Below are positions 33,373-45,964 of a stretch of 64,000 bases of DNA, one piece after another. The stretch's first letter is position 1. Every line of letters starts with the position of its first letter. The notes beneath the pieces are model-generated. The model saw only the letters and a list, made by a program, of their open reading frames with translations. It ran no database searches and was not told where the DNA came from. The DNA comes from Ascaphus truei. Its lineage: Eukaryota > Chordata > Amphibia > Anura > Ascaphidae. The translations under genes were made by a program, and so were the position numbers. The stretch covers positions 116,405,356 to 116,469,355 of the forward strand of contig CM071568.1 in assembly GCA_036426205.1 (NCBI GenBank). Reading direction: 5' to 3'.

Positions 33373-33928
33373 CAGCTAGGAATTCTGGGTAATGACATGC
33401 AAATGGGCACTCATAGTGTGTCACTCTTTGCTTCTTGTCCATTTTAACATGGATCCTATAAGCCTATGGGTGCCGCATTACACAGCTTTTCGGCACACTC
33501 TGTGTTAAAGAAGTGCACAGCCAGTAAACCTACTTACAGACAGCTGCTTTTACCTTTTCGGTCTATTCAGTGCAAGATTGGATACTGGCCATGCAATGTG
33601 AAGTTTGTATAACCAGACACAAAATAAGTTATGGTTAGTACAAAAGTAACAAAAAATATCCACTGTACAGTAAAGTGGGTGTACCCACATACCAGCTTCA
33701 CATTGCATGGCCAGTAACCAACCTCACACTGAATAGACCAAAAAGGTCAAAACAGCTGTCTGTGAGTAGGTTTACTGGCTGTGCACGTCTTTAACTCAGG
33801 CTAACCTGAAAAAATCTATGTAATACAGGAAGCATAAGCTTATAGGGTCTGTGTTAAAATGGACAAGAATCAGAGAATGACACTGTGAGTGCTCATTTGC
33901 ATGTCATTATCCAGAATCCCTAGTAGCA
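33373..33928. repeat. Long fold-back element (about 230-bp arms)
   Basis: The left arm 33373-33603 and right arm 33696-33928 are inverted copies: GCACAGCCAGTAAACCTACT against AGTAGGTTTACTGGCTGTGC, and GACATGCAAATG against CATTTGCATGTC. The right side continues with GACAGGGTTGCAAACCTGTC to about 34020. A single-arm relative is at 59253-59550. Fold-back DNA transposon or MITE; no coding capacity, target duplication not identified. Confidence 0.8.
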
Positions 33929-34019
33929 ATGCAAGCGTTGAATGCTAAGAGATAATGGGGAAAGACAGGGTTGCAAACCTGTCTGAGACATGCAAATGTA
34001 CCCATACAGTGATATTTTA

Positions 34020-35610
34020 ATTTGCTGTACACTGTACGGTGGGGGGATTTTGTCACTTCGTTACCTACCATAACTTGTTTGCTTATTTCACAAATTTGTG
34101 ACCCAAATACAATTGTATCAAACTAAAGGACATGCAAGGGTCCTCGGTTAATTGGTTGCTCAAAAGTTACCAAACTGTGCCGTCTTCATTTTTGATGGAG
34201 TAACCAATTGATAATCTTTTTACAATCCTACCACAGAGATAATCAATTACTCAAATGGCACTATTAAATAGATCAAAAAAATTATTGTGAAGTCACATTA
34301 AAAACACGATGCTATTTACGACAATTTTGTACCGACTTTAGTTTTAATCTTCTATGGGCATTGAACATAAACGAGTCATCTCTTCATGGAAAGTCTTTAT
34401 TTTACTCATAAATATCAACTATTTACAATTTTAATGTTATAATGTATGAAAGTTAATAGTAAGTTGATTTTTTTCAGTTAGTAACACTGTTTAGTTGATC
34501 AACATGGGAGCTCACCTCAAAAGCATCTTCTTCAGATGTAAAATCTGTATAAAAATTATAAAACTAATTGATGGGCACTCAGAGCTGCAGAAGATGCAAT
34601 TCTCATTAACTGAGCAAGACAATACAAGATCAATACAAAGGTGAGCGTTACTGACATACATGGAAACAATGAGGAGTCCCCGCCCCAAATTAATTTCAAT
34701 CTAAGCCTTTCAGCACATTGTTTGATTCAAAGATCACTGTAAAAATCTCTAAACCCATTTCAATTCTGTTATCTAAAAATCTGTCCAAAATCAATTTTCT
34801 AGCATAACATGAACAGGGGTAATTGTAATCCTCAGTAATAAATAGAAACGGACTGATATTGAACTCATTTTGATATTGTGTTGATGTTTAGCCATAGTTA
34901 AATATGCTTTAATTCTTATTTATACATACTAGGTCAAGCTTCCCCCCCCCCCCCCCCCCCCCCCCCATCATTCCAGCTGATCAGGAAGTTGCAGATATTC
35001 CTATAAGATGAATTAAAAGCACCGGATAATATTTGCAGCAAGGAATTGCCAATACATTTGAACACTAGAGCAGTGCTAGTGACATCTTGTGGTAGAAGAC
35101 AAAAGAGACAGCCACTGTTTGGGTTCTCCCAGAGAGCACTGGCTGTCAATGTGTATCAAATCAAGTAATTATTCATATGTCTGCAAGGAAACTTCTGGGT
35201 TTGTAATAACTGTTACCAGAATCTACTTATGCAACTGTTAACGTTTTACTTAATTGCCACGCGACAGTAAAGCAATCACTTCACAGTACCACTCTTTTTT
35301 CCCAGACCAAGCTCCTGCCTGAGAAACAAAATCATTTTTTTAACATCTGTAGTTTCTTGTAGTGACACGCTTTGGATCAGGAAGAATCATTAAATAATGG
35401 CAGGTATACAGGGATATACCAAATAAGTAAACATAGGAAGGATGTTGATCTAGTGAGAAATCTGATGGCAATTATTGGAGTCAGGATGGAAGTTATGTTT
35501 TCCCCATATGAGATAATTGAATAATGTTTCACTGTTTTTTTTTTTTATTATTTGTTTTCCTTCCTCTGGATCAAAATACTGTAAATAAAAATATAGGATA
35601 CAGTAAGTAT
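34020..35610. other. Non-coding stretch with a C25 homopolymer
   Basis: No gene is supported. There is an uninterrupted run of 25 C at 34942-34966. CTGAAGAAGATGC occurs on the minus strand near 34534, resembling the hammerhead core plus half of helix II, but GAAA is lacking. Confidence 0.4.
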
Positions 35611-35619
35611 CTGTTGTCT

Positions 35620-35692
35620 AAATTTAACATGGGTTGAACTCAATGGACATTTGTCTATTGCAATCCTCATCTACTTTGCAACTATGTAATGC
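35620..35692 (-). repeat. SINE- or LINE-tail-like interspersed repeat
   Basis: ACATAGTTGCAAAGTAGAT... on the minus strand followed by a TTGAACCCAT-like tail matches the layout of 61551-61665 (ACATAGTTACAT ... CATCAAGTTCAAC). It is a diverged copy in opposite orientation. Family name not assigned. Confidence 0.5.
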
Positions 35693-36596
35693 ATCACTAC
35701 ATAAGGGTGTGTACAGTTGGGGCCACACACAGATATGTGTAGCACCTGTTCTCGCACCATAAGTGAGATCCTCTGGCTACCTGGTGTTGCTGGTACTGTA
35801 CATACCTGTGAGGCTGGAACAGGAGGCTCTGAGTACTCAGTGTGGTGTAGGGAGATCAGTTACAGCGCCTCCAGCCAGCGAGGATCCTAAGATGACCAGG
35901 ATGGTCAATGCTGGCAACTTCTTAGTGGCCCAGACATTTAGTCACACAGATAGATGGTTCAAATGATATTTATTGGGGTCAGCCAGAAGTCACAGCCTTT
36001 CCTTTTGTATAAGACCATGCAGGCCCCATTCGGCTCCTTATCATTGATGGTACATAGGATAATGCACACTCCCACTCCTCAGGGGGAGAGGAGACAGACT
36101 CCCTGACTTTTGGGAGAGTATAGTATGTCCCCAAGGGATGGGCTTGTAACAGGGCAGGTCTGATACTGACAGGTGTCACACTATCTGCATGTGACCCAGC
36201 CAGTATCCTCCCCAGGGTGACACTCTCAGGTTGTTGCTAGGCCCGCCCCTGGATACAGTAACAATGCATCCAGGCTCCAATAGTAAGCTAGGCCTTCATG
36301 AGAGAATTTACCCTTCACAGTGCCTGTACCTAATAGGACTTACACTGTGAGGGCCCAACAGAAGAATAGTGGCCGGAGGCTATGCTATATCCTCCCCCTG
36401 GTGAAACTCATGCCCTCGCTGAGGAATACAGTATATACAATAACAATATACTGTACCAACAACCCTGTAATGAAATCCAATACATATGCATTTAACATTA
36501 CAATGCAAACAGTATATATTTTAACCATAACACATTGGTACCTCCCTTATTGGAGAACCCTGTGTCTAGTATAGGTGTTTGTATAATACCGACTCA

Positions 36597-37237
36597 GCAG
36601 TAATTGGCAGGGTCTGATTTCTTCACCACTTTACCGTGGCTATCAGTAACTTTAACTGAGTAATAGCGCCTTCTCCCAGACTCGGAGACATGCTTCACCC
36701 TATCTAGGTGGATATTGCGCCCCACTACCCACACTTTCACCATAAACTTTGCCCAGTTTACAGGACTTGGAACCTTTGTTAGTACTAGAGAGGTATTCTA
36801 GGATGGCCTCTCAGACCCATTCGTCCCTATACGCTTCCGCGCTTCTCATAAGAGATTCCAGGAGATATGGGTATTCAAATCCCATTTTCTTAAACCTCAT
36901 CACCAGTATCCTTTCTGCCCTGCTAAACTTCGTTAACCCTGTACCATGCAAGACCCAGAATAAAGATCCTTCCCATACGGTTGCCAAAGGAAACCTCCTC
37001 TATATCCGGAAATGAAAGTGTTTCCATCACAGCCTTACTACTTTTCTGGCGCATAATTTGAGCCTGTTGTTCTGCTGTGAGCTGACCCTGCTCCCACCAA
37101 CATTGCACCCGGTCACCCTCCTCTAGCACAAATCGGGACCGGTTTAGGTGAGGCACCTTTCCCCTATACATCTTATCCCACCAAGGTAATGTACCCCCCA
37201 CAGAAATCACAGACATTGTACCATCATTTACATTCAA
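36597..37237 (-). pseudogene. Unrecognised ORFs inside the minus LTR element (3' part)
   Basis: Minus frames: GGTLPWWDKMYRGKVPHLNR and EEGDRVQCWWEQGQL (37237-36923), then, after a frame change, RAERILVMRFKKMGFEYPYL with one stop, then MVKVWVVGRNIHLDRVK...HGKVVKKSDPANYC ending near 36597. The text has ordinary protein composition rather than repeat noise, but I cannot name a domain. It may be a captured or element-specific protein. Confidence 0.45.
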
Positions 37238-37257
37238 ATTTTATTTAATTAGTACTT

Positions 37258-37930
37258 TTTACACCTGGATTATATATTTATATTTTGGGGGAACCTGGAG
37301 GCACTAAGGACTTGAGTTCCGTTAGAAGATCAGAGGGCAGTCCAAATACTTTTCCCTCTACAGAGTTAACCCTTAAGGGTTTTACTCACACTGGCCCGTG
37401 TGAGTATTTTTATATACTTATATTTACTTATGATAGTCCTTACCTACTGATAGTCACCCTTGGATCTTTCATCATTTTCTGGGGAAACTTGATGTCCTGA
37501 GGATCTGTGCTTTGGGGCAGCTGCCAGACGAAAGGCGTCCGGTTTTAGCAGAAACCCCTCTACAGAGTTAAACGCCTATGGGTTTTTACTCACACTGGTC
37601 CGTGTGAGTATTGATAATAGTTTACTTTATTTCCACGACTTGGAGACTTTCTGTCTCTTGTAGGCCACCATATATAGAGGAATATATTTCAGCAATTTTT
37701 GCTGAACCCATTATACTTACATATATGTGTATTTCACAGTTGTGTGTCTGATCCGCGTTCCCCTTGTTTTTTCTATTTCTTTTACATATCGGGGAGAAAA
37801 GGTTATCTCCCCTATAGGGTGTTTGAACTGCGGACGGTGGACCCCTAGACGTTTACACCTTATCAAGAAGGGGAAACAGGTGTTCCCTGAGTGTGGTAAT
37901 ATTTTTCCATATTTTCTCTAATTTTTCTAC
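37258..37930. repeat. Diverged duplicated block in the LTR element interior
   Basis: CTCTACAGAGTTAA followed by TTTACTCACACTGG..CGTGTGAGTATT occurs at about 37358-37410 and again at about 37558-37612. The GTGTGAG/CTCACAC part forms a small hairpin in each. Nothing coding is supported. Confidence 0.6.
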
Positions 37931-37985
37931 CATTAGTCCTAATTTCAGAGAGTGCCCGAGTTCCTTTTGTCTCCTCACACATCTC

Positions 37986-38641
37986 CTACCTCCTCCGCAG
38001 ATACTTGTTGGCTGCTTCCTGAGATTGACACCAGTGTGGGTCGAAATCCCGGACCTTCATCGTGGAGCTGGTATCGATCTCTGGAACCAGCAGGCTGCCC
38101 TCCAACTCGGTAGCGTGGGAGGCCCTGATCAGTACCTCGGTGATGGCCGTGGTCTCGTCATCCAACGAACCAAAAGCAGCTGTCATCTCAGTGTATTCCT
38201 CCACCTTCGAGACAGGCAGTGGAGATTGTGCTTGGAGTACCTCGCAGTAGGCAGGTGGTCCTTCCTCGCGGATCTCCGGCACAGGACTGGATGGCTCTGA
38301 CGTTGCTCCGGGTGATATCGCAGACAGCTCCGACGTCAATGCGGCCACAGGTAAGTCCCGAAAGGCCTCTATCCATGCTTTAGGGCCAAGAAGGGAGTGT
38401 CCCATCCACCCCGCTTGGCGTAGAGTGTCCACTCCAGAGTCGGGACTCACAACAGAAGCTCCACACAGGGAGAGGCCGCAATCAACTGCAGCTCTGGGTA
38501 GAACAGTTCATACACTATGGCCATGTAATGCGTGGTGGCATCGCACGCAGAGCCTTGAGCCAGTGCCTTCAGTTTGCGTATGAGTGTATAGAGGGTCCTC
38601 AGTTCCTCGGTGCTCATATGGGTGGTAGTACCAACAGGCAT
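37986..38641 (-). pseudogene. Unrecognised acidic ORF inside the minus LTR element
   Basis: The frame from 38641 (MPVGTTTHMSTEELRTLYTL, then a helical Leu/Lys-rich stretch and YELFYPELQ) runs to 38447. It continues after a one-step frame change at about 38450 as SPDSGVDTLRQAGW...LLGPKAWIEAFRDLP, followed by a Ser/Pro/Glu-rich tail (38380-37990). Total about 218 residues. Position early in the element suits a gag-like or element-specific product, but no zinc knuckle or known capsid motif is visible. Function unknown. Confidence 0.5.
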
Positions 38642-38649
38642 GTGACAGA

Positions 38650-40400
38650 GTGGCCTGTAGGCGAGGTCAGTAAGAAGCTTAGACAGAGGGTTAAGCTTAA
38701 CAATAGGGAGCCTGTCCCTTTAAGGCCCAAAGAAATCATAAAATAAATACCTATTCCCTATAGGGAAACTAAACTTTGTTGTGGCCATTTCTGAGGGCCC
38801 TGGCCAGCTAAACTGGTTCCCAGCCCAAAACATACACTATCTTATGCAGACAAACAGTCTTTTAACATTCCTATTTGTTGCTTATCTGTATCATAGGGGA
38901 TTCCTATTCCAGGGTCTCCGTGTCGCTACTTCAGTCCTTCAGGAATGCCGGCTCCTGGGACAGGTGTTCCAGTCCGTGGTAATCTTTATCCTGGGTGTGA
39001 TTCCAAGCTGGACCCCGCAGGCCTGCTTCCTTCAGTCCTAGGGTTCATAACAACCAGGCTCCCTCCTGGCTGGGAGAAGTTTCACTTTCTCTCTCTCTGG
39101 AGGAAAGCAGTCTCTCTGTCTCTGGAAACATCCTGCCTTTTATCCCTGCTCAATCAGGAGTTCATTGTACACACCTCTCAGTTCAGGTATGGTATCCGAC
39201 ACCCGTGCAGTTTAACCCCTTGACTCCCTTACAGGGCCCAATGGGCCTGGGCCAGAGGTAGGGGACCTGGCAGGCCGCACATTGTGGAAACACCCACAGC
39301 TCCTGTCCCGGGCAATCACACAGCGGTCAGACCCCCAACAGCAGGTTGTCCTCGTCCTCTTGCTGAAGTACTAGGACCCCGCCGATTAGTTCATAGATAT
39401 TGTATCTCCTAATTCGGCATCCTTTTTGTCTTTAGCGATGGAACAGCTCCGCACACATGTCTGATAGCCACAGGGTACACATGTGTCTGAGCTCCTCACA
39501 TCCGGCATTGTCGGGCTAGTCATGCCCAGCTTCTCCCCCTGGTGGACCCAGGTGTCCAGTCGAGGAGAGAGGAGGCGCGGTCTCAGCATTTCGCACTGAT
39601 TCTGGAAGCTGGAAGAAGTGAAACATGCAAAATCTTCTGAAAACTTTTGCAAGCAACCATGCAGTCCCTGGTTCGGTGGGAACTGTCAATTTGTAAGAGT
39701 ACATGACAGTACATGACATGCGCTCCCCGTTTTTGGCGGGAACCATGAGTAGCAACAGTCCAGGATGCAGCTCCCTTTTGGGGGCCGCATTGTGCATGGC
39801 TGCAGCATCTAATACTAATACTAAGTGCGCCATTCTGGCCCCTGAGGAGCGGGCACCCCTCCTCAGATACCTGCCCGTCCATACATTGGGGGAAAGTTGG
39901 GTAGGCAGTAGTTTGCATGGTGGCACCTCGCAGAACTACCCCCACCATCTTCAGTAACAGGGTGGGCAACAGGCTCCCTCGGGTCGTGTGAGGGAACTGC
40001 CCCCACCATTCTTCTGATAGCCCAAGTGGACTGTAGTCTCCCTGGAGATGCCTCTGGGAACTACCCCCATTTTTGTACTTGGATACCAGGTTGGGCAACA
40101 ACCTCCCAGGCATCGCATCAGAGAGCTGTCCCCACCTTACTTCGAGGGTAGGTCGCTGTGCAGCAGCCCCATGCTAAGGGGACTGCCACAGTACAGTGCA
40201 GCTCTTCTTGCAGGGAGACTCAATCGTACCCCCTAAGATACCTGTCAGCTATACTGAAAGAGGGTTGTGCAGGGCTGCAAGGCACAGACCCCAGTTTCCT
40301 GCACACCCTAGAGTCCTAAAGCATAGTCACATAAATAGTCCTTGTGAATAAAAGTTCTGTTGCAAAAACCTGTCTTGATACAATCTCAGCAGTGCCTCCA
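38650..40400. other. LTR element interior, 5' untranslated part
   Basis: Contains CTCT-rich sequence (39090-39125) and overlapping minus frames (40113-39583, 39926-39516) that look like composition-driven open frames. No domain recognised. Confidence 0.4.
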
Positions 40401-41088
40401 TTTGTAGCACTTGATCCCCCACCCTAAGTGAGATCATCTGGCTACCTAGTGTTGCTGGTGCGGTCAATACCTGTGAGGCTGGAACAGAGGCTCTGAGTAC
40501 TCCGCGGTGTGTGGGAAGACATCAGGACAAGTTTTCAGGATGGTTCATCTCTAGTTACAGTGCCTCCAGCCAGCGATGATCCTGAGATGACCAGGATGGT
40601 CCATGCTGGCAACTTCTTAGTGGCCCAGACATTTAGCCACACAGATAGATGGTTCAACTGATATTTATTATGGTCAGCCATCCCTTTTGTATAAGGCCCT
40701 GCAGGCCCCATCTGGCTCCTTAACCTTGATGGTAAACAGGATAATACACACTCCCACTCCTCAGGGGGAGGGGAGACAGACTCCCTGACATCTGGGATAG
40801 TGTCAGTATATCCCCAACGGATGGGCTTGTAACCCTGCCCCATAACAGGGTAGGTCTGATACTGACAGGTGTCACACTATCTATATGTGACCCAGCCAGT
40901 ATCCTCCCCAGGATGACACTCTCAGATTGTTGCTAGGCCACCCCTGGATACAGTAACAATGCATCCAGGCTGCAATAGCAAGCTAGGCCTTCATGAAATA
41001 ATTTACCCTTCAGAGTGCCTGTACCTAACAGGACTTATACTCTGAGGGCCCAACAGAAGGATAGCGGCCAGTGGCTATGCTATATATG

Positions 41089-42810
41089 TTAAGTGATGGG
41101 GCAAGTGAAGCAAAAGGGCAATGATAGGAGAAATTATGTAGCCTCCCATCTCACATTCCCAGTGCCATGAGAAACTGCATGTACTTTTTTTTTTAACCCA
41201 CACCACTCACCACTATGATATCTGTAATTCTACATATTTTGAAATGTAGAATAGTTTGACAAGTAAAGAAGGGAAAACACTATTGTTAGAACTGCTGTTC
41301 ATCCTATTACCAATATCCACCCAAATAGTTACAAAATAAAAATTAGGAACTATGCATTTGAAAAAATATATGTAATAATTTGACAGTCCTTGTTAAATAG
41401 GGATTTTGTCACCTTGTTTTCAAGAACAAATTAACTATAGAAAAGTTATGGAAATGCCATTTGAAGGAGACATGGATTGCAATTTCTTTGAGGGGAGCAA
41501 CTAATGCCCATAATGCATCATATCATTAACTATGTATGTTCTGCTCAGCATTCATTGGTATTAGCATACCAGTTCTAGGAATAATGGAATGGATTGTAAA
41601 TCAGTGGCAATATTTCTGGGAATTCTGCAACAGCAGACAGTGGGAAGTTTGGGGATATACTGGTAAATGACACCAGAGTCCATGCGGGTCAATTCTTTGA
41701 TCCATTTTTGTCTAAGGCCAACACCAAATAAATCTAAGGACAAAGTTATTGCAGTAATTGTCACAAAGAGTGCCTTGGGAGACTGTAAAAACAGTTCACA
41801 GTGACTTACTGTAGGAGATAATTCCTGTGTGAGGACAACAAGGACTTCAGTGTAATCAAAGCGCCATGTGAGGATTCTTTTGTTGTGAGCAAATGAATAA
41901 GTATTTTTTTTTCACTTAATGCAAACTCACTCTTTAATGCATTTAAAGAATCAGTTTTATTATTTTGACCCTTTCTATAATTTGTTCGAAGTCTTTAAGA
42001 GTACTGTACATTACAGGGAAATTTTCCTTGATGTTTGCTTTCATTATGGAAAACCCAAATTGCCATAGTTACTATTTACCCAACTTGCCTCATGATATCA
42101 TTACGCATGTACAGAGTGACTTTGAGAAAATTCCCAGACACTAGGGGCCTGATTCAATGCGATCTAAAAAGCCATTCATGTGGTAATTCAATGCTTAGGC
42201 CTTTTTCTGCCAATTGCACCTTTGCACCTAAGACCCTAAGGTCTCAATACATCAACCTCCAAACAAAATGTAAATCAAAGAAAATGCATTATTTTTATGC
42301 TGCAATATACCAATGTTGCACCTTTACAAAAGAACAAATTATTTACTGAAAATATCGGGATTAGCATCAAAATACCTAAATACCGCAGTTTTAGGCATGT
42401 TGATGCCATACAGCAAGTCCCGATATTCATTGAAGATGCAGTCATTCCAATAAATTGCAAATTTCTTTATTACCTACTCCAGGCTGGAGTATAGGTATAT
42501 AATGGGCAGCATAGGTCATTATATAAATGGACATGATATCCTAAACCAGCATGTTATAGGTGATAAAAATAAAACACATAAAAGTACATATTAACCTCTT
42601 TGTAGCCCAAATGTTCAGAAACATGAATTCCCATCACTAGGTGACCAGTAAGGGCTGCAAAGGGGTTAATATTAGCATTAAACTACACTACCTAACCCCC
42701 TTGACTACATGAATAGCTAGTTATGCATTGCATACATACAAACCACTAAAGAAAACAAGGGGTTACATGCTATCACCACTCAAGGGGTCCTAAGCACCCT
42801 CCCCAGGGCA
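41089..42810. other. AT-rich stretch, nothing supported
   Basis: No gene or element was recognised. Short frames at 42035-42349 and 42297-42494 are unconvincing. Confidence 0.45.
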
Positions 42811-42812
42811 AG

Positions 42813-43275
42813 TTCTTTTGTGAGTGTTTCTTCATCTGTATTCTTCACATTGGATGTGTGTGGCCCCTTTGAAGACGTATGGTCTTCTGCGAGATCCCAG
42901 GCCTTTTATAGGGGCATGTACCGTCGCAGAAGACACGTCACTAGAACACATGGTATATAAACCAATCAGATTGTTTGATGTACCATGTGACTCCTTCTCT
43001 TTTAGATGACATCACAGATGTTGACAACCAAGCCGTGATGTATTCTTAAAGAGAGGGAGTCATATGGTACATAAATCAATCTGATTGGTTGATGTACCGT
43101 GTGTTCCATTGACAGATCATCTGCGATGGCCAGGCCTCTATAAAAGACCATGGCTCTCGCAGAAGACCAGAGGTCTTCAACAGGGCCATATACAGTGGTG
43201 AAGAAAACAGATGAAGAAAGAAAATAGCTTTTAAGAAGAAAAGAAAGAAGAAATACTCACCAAAGAGTATGTCTA
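42813..43275. repeat. Fold-back element centred near 43025
   Basis: Left arm GTTTCTTCATCTGTATTCTT...GGTCTTCTGCGAGA...AACCAATCAGATTG, right arm the inverse (CAATCTGATTGGTT ... TCTCGCAGAAGACC ... CAGATGAAGAAAG). Arms are about 190 bp with some divergence, and the right arm has an AAAGAAG-rich expansion (43210-43250). Non-coding DNA-transposon derivative; target duplication not identified. Confidence 0.8.
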
Positions 43276-43329
43276 GACGGGAGAGGATTTTTTGGGGTTG
43301 GGGGTTGTAGGGTGATGAGGGTAGTTGCC

Positions 43330-43520
43330 CCGGGGTCGGTGGTTCTCAACTCCAGTCCTCAAGACTTTTCAACAGGTCAGGTTTAAAAGGATATCACAGA
43401 TTCAGCAATTGAAGCAGTTGAAAACTGAGCCACTGATTGAGCCACCTGTGCTGAAGCAGGGATATCCTGAAAACCTTACCTGTTGTGGTGATCTTGAGGA
43501 CTGTAGTTTAGAACCCCTGG
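43330..43520. mobile_element. Short MITE with inverted ends
   Basis: The ends GGTTCTCAACTCCAGTCCTC and, inverted, GGTTCTAAACTACAGTCCTC bound about 190 bp, with an inner palindrome-like part containing GTGCTGAAGCAGGGATATCC. The ends resemble those embedded in the 14.9-kb tandem repeat. The family looks hAT-like from memory, but an 8-bp target duplication is not clear, so superfamily is left open. Confidence 0.7.
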
Positions 43521-43689
43521 GTTAACCCCTTGTTTTCATTAGCAGTTAGTAAAGCATAGCAATAGCATACTAATGCTTGACTTGCCATTGAGGTAGCCAA
43601 GGGACATAGGTAATGTAGTTTTTTGTGTATTAACCACTTTTAGACCTGTGGTTTTTCATGGTATCCACAGGAATCAAAGTAGTTAATGT

Positions 43690-43743
43690 TATTTCTACCA
43701 TAGGCTTCTCTAATAGATATTAGAGAAGCCTATGGTAGAAATA
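43690..43743. repeat. Perfect 26-bp-arm hairpin
   Basis: 43690-43715 and 43718-43743 are exact inverse complements separated by GA; the arm core is CCATAGGCTTCTCTAATA. It could be the centre of a MITE or a short RNA hairpin. No second copy was seen in the window. Confidence 0.9.
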
Positions 43744-43982
43744 TTAGTAATGCGATTGCAAAGTGTAAATTAATGCATTAATAATTAATGCTTTAATTCC
43801 CCTATCATGACAACAGGTAAAATATCGCAACCAGTAAATTATTACCACAATCTTGATTACTTATATCTTAAAATTGCAAAATAAGACCCAGTATTTTATT
43901 TTTTACAATGGATGCGACATGAACTCATGATCAGATGAAGGGTAATATCTAGGGGAAAATATCTATAGCCATCATCAAAAAG

Positions 43983-45000
43983 ATGATGTTGTATGTCTTT
44001 ATTTATATAGCGCCATTAATGTACATAGCGCTTCACAGTAGTAATACATGTGGCAATCATATAAATAACAAATAATACAAATAACAGTTCATGGAAATAA
44101 GTGCTTCAGGCATAAAAGTAACATTTCCGAAGAGGAGTCCCTGCTCCGAAGAGCTTATAATCTAATTGGTAGGTAGGAAAAACGTACAGAGACAGTAGGA
44201 GGGCATTCTGGTAAGTGTGTCTGCAGGGGGCCAAGCTTTATGTATCATGTGTATAGTATTAGCCACGGTGCTACTCATATGCTTCTTTAAGCAAGTGTGT
44301 CTTAAAGGTGGATAGAGAGGGTGCTAATAAGGTTTGAGGGGAAGGGCATTCCAGAGGTTTGGGGCAGTCAGTGAGAAAGGTTTAAGATGGGAGAGGGCTT
44401 TAGATAAAAGGGGGTAGACAGAAGACATCCTTGAGCAGAACGCAAGCGTTGGGATGGTGCATACGTAGCGAGAAATTAGGGTTGAGATGTAAGGAGGGGA
44501 AGAAGAATGTAAAGCTTTAAAAGTGAGGAGAGGAATTGAGTCGAGATGCGGGATTTGATAGGAAGCCAGGAGAGAGATTTCAGCAGAGGAGATGCTGAGA
44601 CAGATTTAGGGAAGAGTAGAGCAGTAGGGTTTCACTCCACTTAACTCATAAACCACTAGCTGGTTATGTGGAGAAATGACATGACGGAGATTAGTCAGTG
44701 ACAGTTAGTGTACTACTTAACAGATTCTTGCCAGTCATAGAGAATATAACAAAACTGAACATGCAGTAGAGTTGGCAATGACTACAGCTTGTGTGAGATG
44801 CAGACATAAGGTAGATTAGACTGTAAGCTCCTCGGGGCAGGGACTCCTCTTCCTTAATGTTACTTTTATGTCTAAAGCACTTATTCCCATGATCTGTTAT
44901 TTATATTATTTGTTATTTATTTTATTACCACATGTATTACTACTGTGAAGCGCTATGTACATTAATGGTGCTATATAAATAAAGACATACAATACTATAC
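43983..45000. mobile_element. Non-autonomous element with about 190-bp inverted ends
   Basis: The left end (TGTATGTCTTTATTTATATA, GCGCCATTAATGTACATAGC) recurs inverted at the right end (44830-45000, ending GCTATATAAATAAAGACATAC). Both ends carry the GGGACTCC / GGAGTCCCTGC and AGCTTATAATCTAAT-type blocks. The interior is G/A-rich non-coding text. A fragment of a similar end appears at about 12883-12925. Non-autonomous DNA element; superfamily not assigned. Confidence 0.75.
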
Positions 45001-45326
45001 AATACAATATGATACTTTATTAACAATATGCATTACATGTATTCCCATATCCATGTAACAACATGCACAATGTTTTGTATTGATTGTGCAAACTGGCAGA
45101 CCAGTTGCTTGAATGTTGTAAAACCAACATTTGTTTCTAGAAATAGTTATTAAATATACAAGGTAGGAGTAACACCCAAGGGATGCTTCACTAAGATAAG
45201 TCTATATACACATAAATATGGAAACAAATATCAGCATATAAAAGAATCCCAGACAGTATAATCAGATATCAGAGGAAGTGTCCCACGATGTCAGCAAAAA
45301 ATATACTGAGTTAGCTTTGAATTACT

Positions 45327-45390
45327 ATATATATTCGTTATTAACTCCCACTTAGCCTATATATATTCGTTAGGAACTCCCACTTAGCCT
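45327..45390 (+). repeat. Tandem duplication, about 32-bp unit
   Basis: TATATATTCGTTA followed by ACTCCCACTTAGCCT is present twice in succession. Confidence 0.85.
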
Positions 45391-45687
45391 GCAGGTTACC
45401 TAGCCCAATCAATAGGGCACAAAAAGTGTTAACTCTGCAACATAATAGCATAGTGGCACATACTTGATTGTGAAAAAGGAGTGATACTTTGTATTAAAGA
45501 TTATTACTCACTCTGTTGTTGCGTGGATCCTCATGAACTGTCAGCGTGCTCCTGCCGAGAACGGGTCAATTAGAGGTAAAATTGTGAGGTGGTGCATCTG
45601 CTTTGCGGGAAAGGAATGAGCTGGACTGCTATTGACTAGTAGAAAAAAATATTTATTGGCACATAAAAGGCAGCAAGGGGAAAAAAA

Positions 45688-45717
45688 CCTTTCACGCAAA
45701 AAACTGCGCTTTATCAA
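45688..45717 (-). ncRNA. Hammerhead-like relic
   Basis: Minus strand TTGATAA plus the extra A (45717-45710), helix II GCGCA/TGCGT with loop GTTTTT, then GAAAGG. Position 3 is T and position 8 is A, as in the 23186 copy, and the CGCGT block is lost. Probably an old pseudo-LTR remnant. Confidence 0.45.
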
Positions 45718-45852
45718 AGAGTACAATTTTACCTCTAGAAATAGTTATCCTACTGATCCTATGATTTTCAAGATCAGCAGAGGCAAAATGTATTACTTAA
45801 TGTCCACACAGATACCCAACAAGCTCTGAGAAACCCCAAACATTACCACATA

Positions 45853-45860
45853 ATGTGTGT

Positions 45861-45906
<46 letters not shown>

Positions 45907-45932
45907 GTGTGCGTGCGTGCGTGCGTGCGTGC

Positions 45933-45964
<32 letters not shown>

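Larger units (their letters stand above)
35738..41083 (-). mobile_element. LTR retrotransposon with 5-bp target duplication, no recognisable pol
   Basis: Two direct LTRs (35738-36388 and 40403-41083) share TGTAGCAC, the CCAGACATTTAG and TAGATGGTTCAA blocks and GGCTATGCTAT ends. The flanks carry ATATG at 35733-35737 and 41084-41088. Orientation is minus: a polypurine tract CCAGGGGGAGGAT precedes the left LTR, and a primer-site-like TGGAGGCACTGCTGAGAT follows the right LTR. That primer site is nearly the same as in the element at 46746-51579. The 4-kb interior has no RT, RNase H or integrase motif that I can find, so it is non-autonomous or gutted. The LTRs differ by indels and substitutions, so it is not recent. 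Confidence 0.8.

Noticed and set aside
34500..34545. CTGAAGAAGATGC on the minus strand as another hammerhead
   Set aside because: The first core half and one stem arm are present, but the second arm and GAAA are not readable; too decayed to call.
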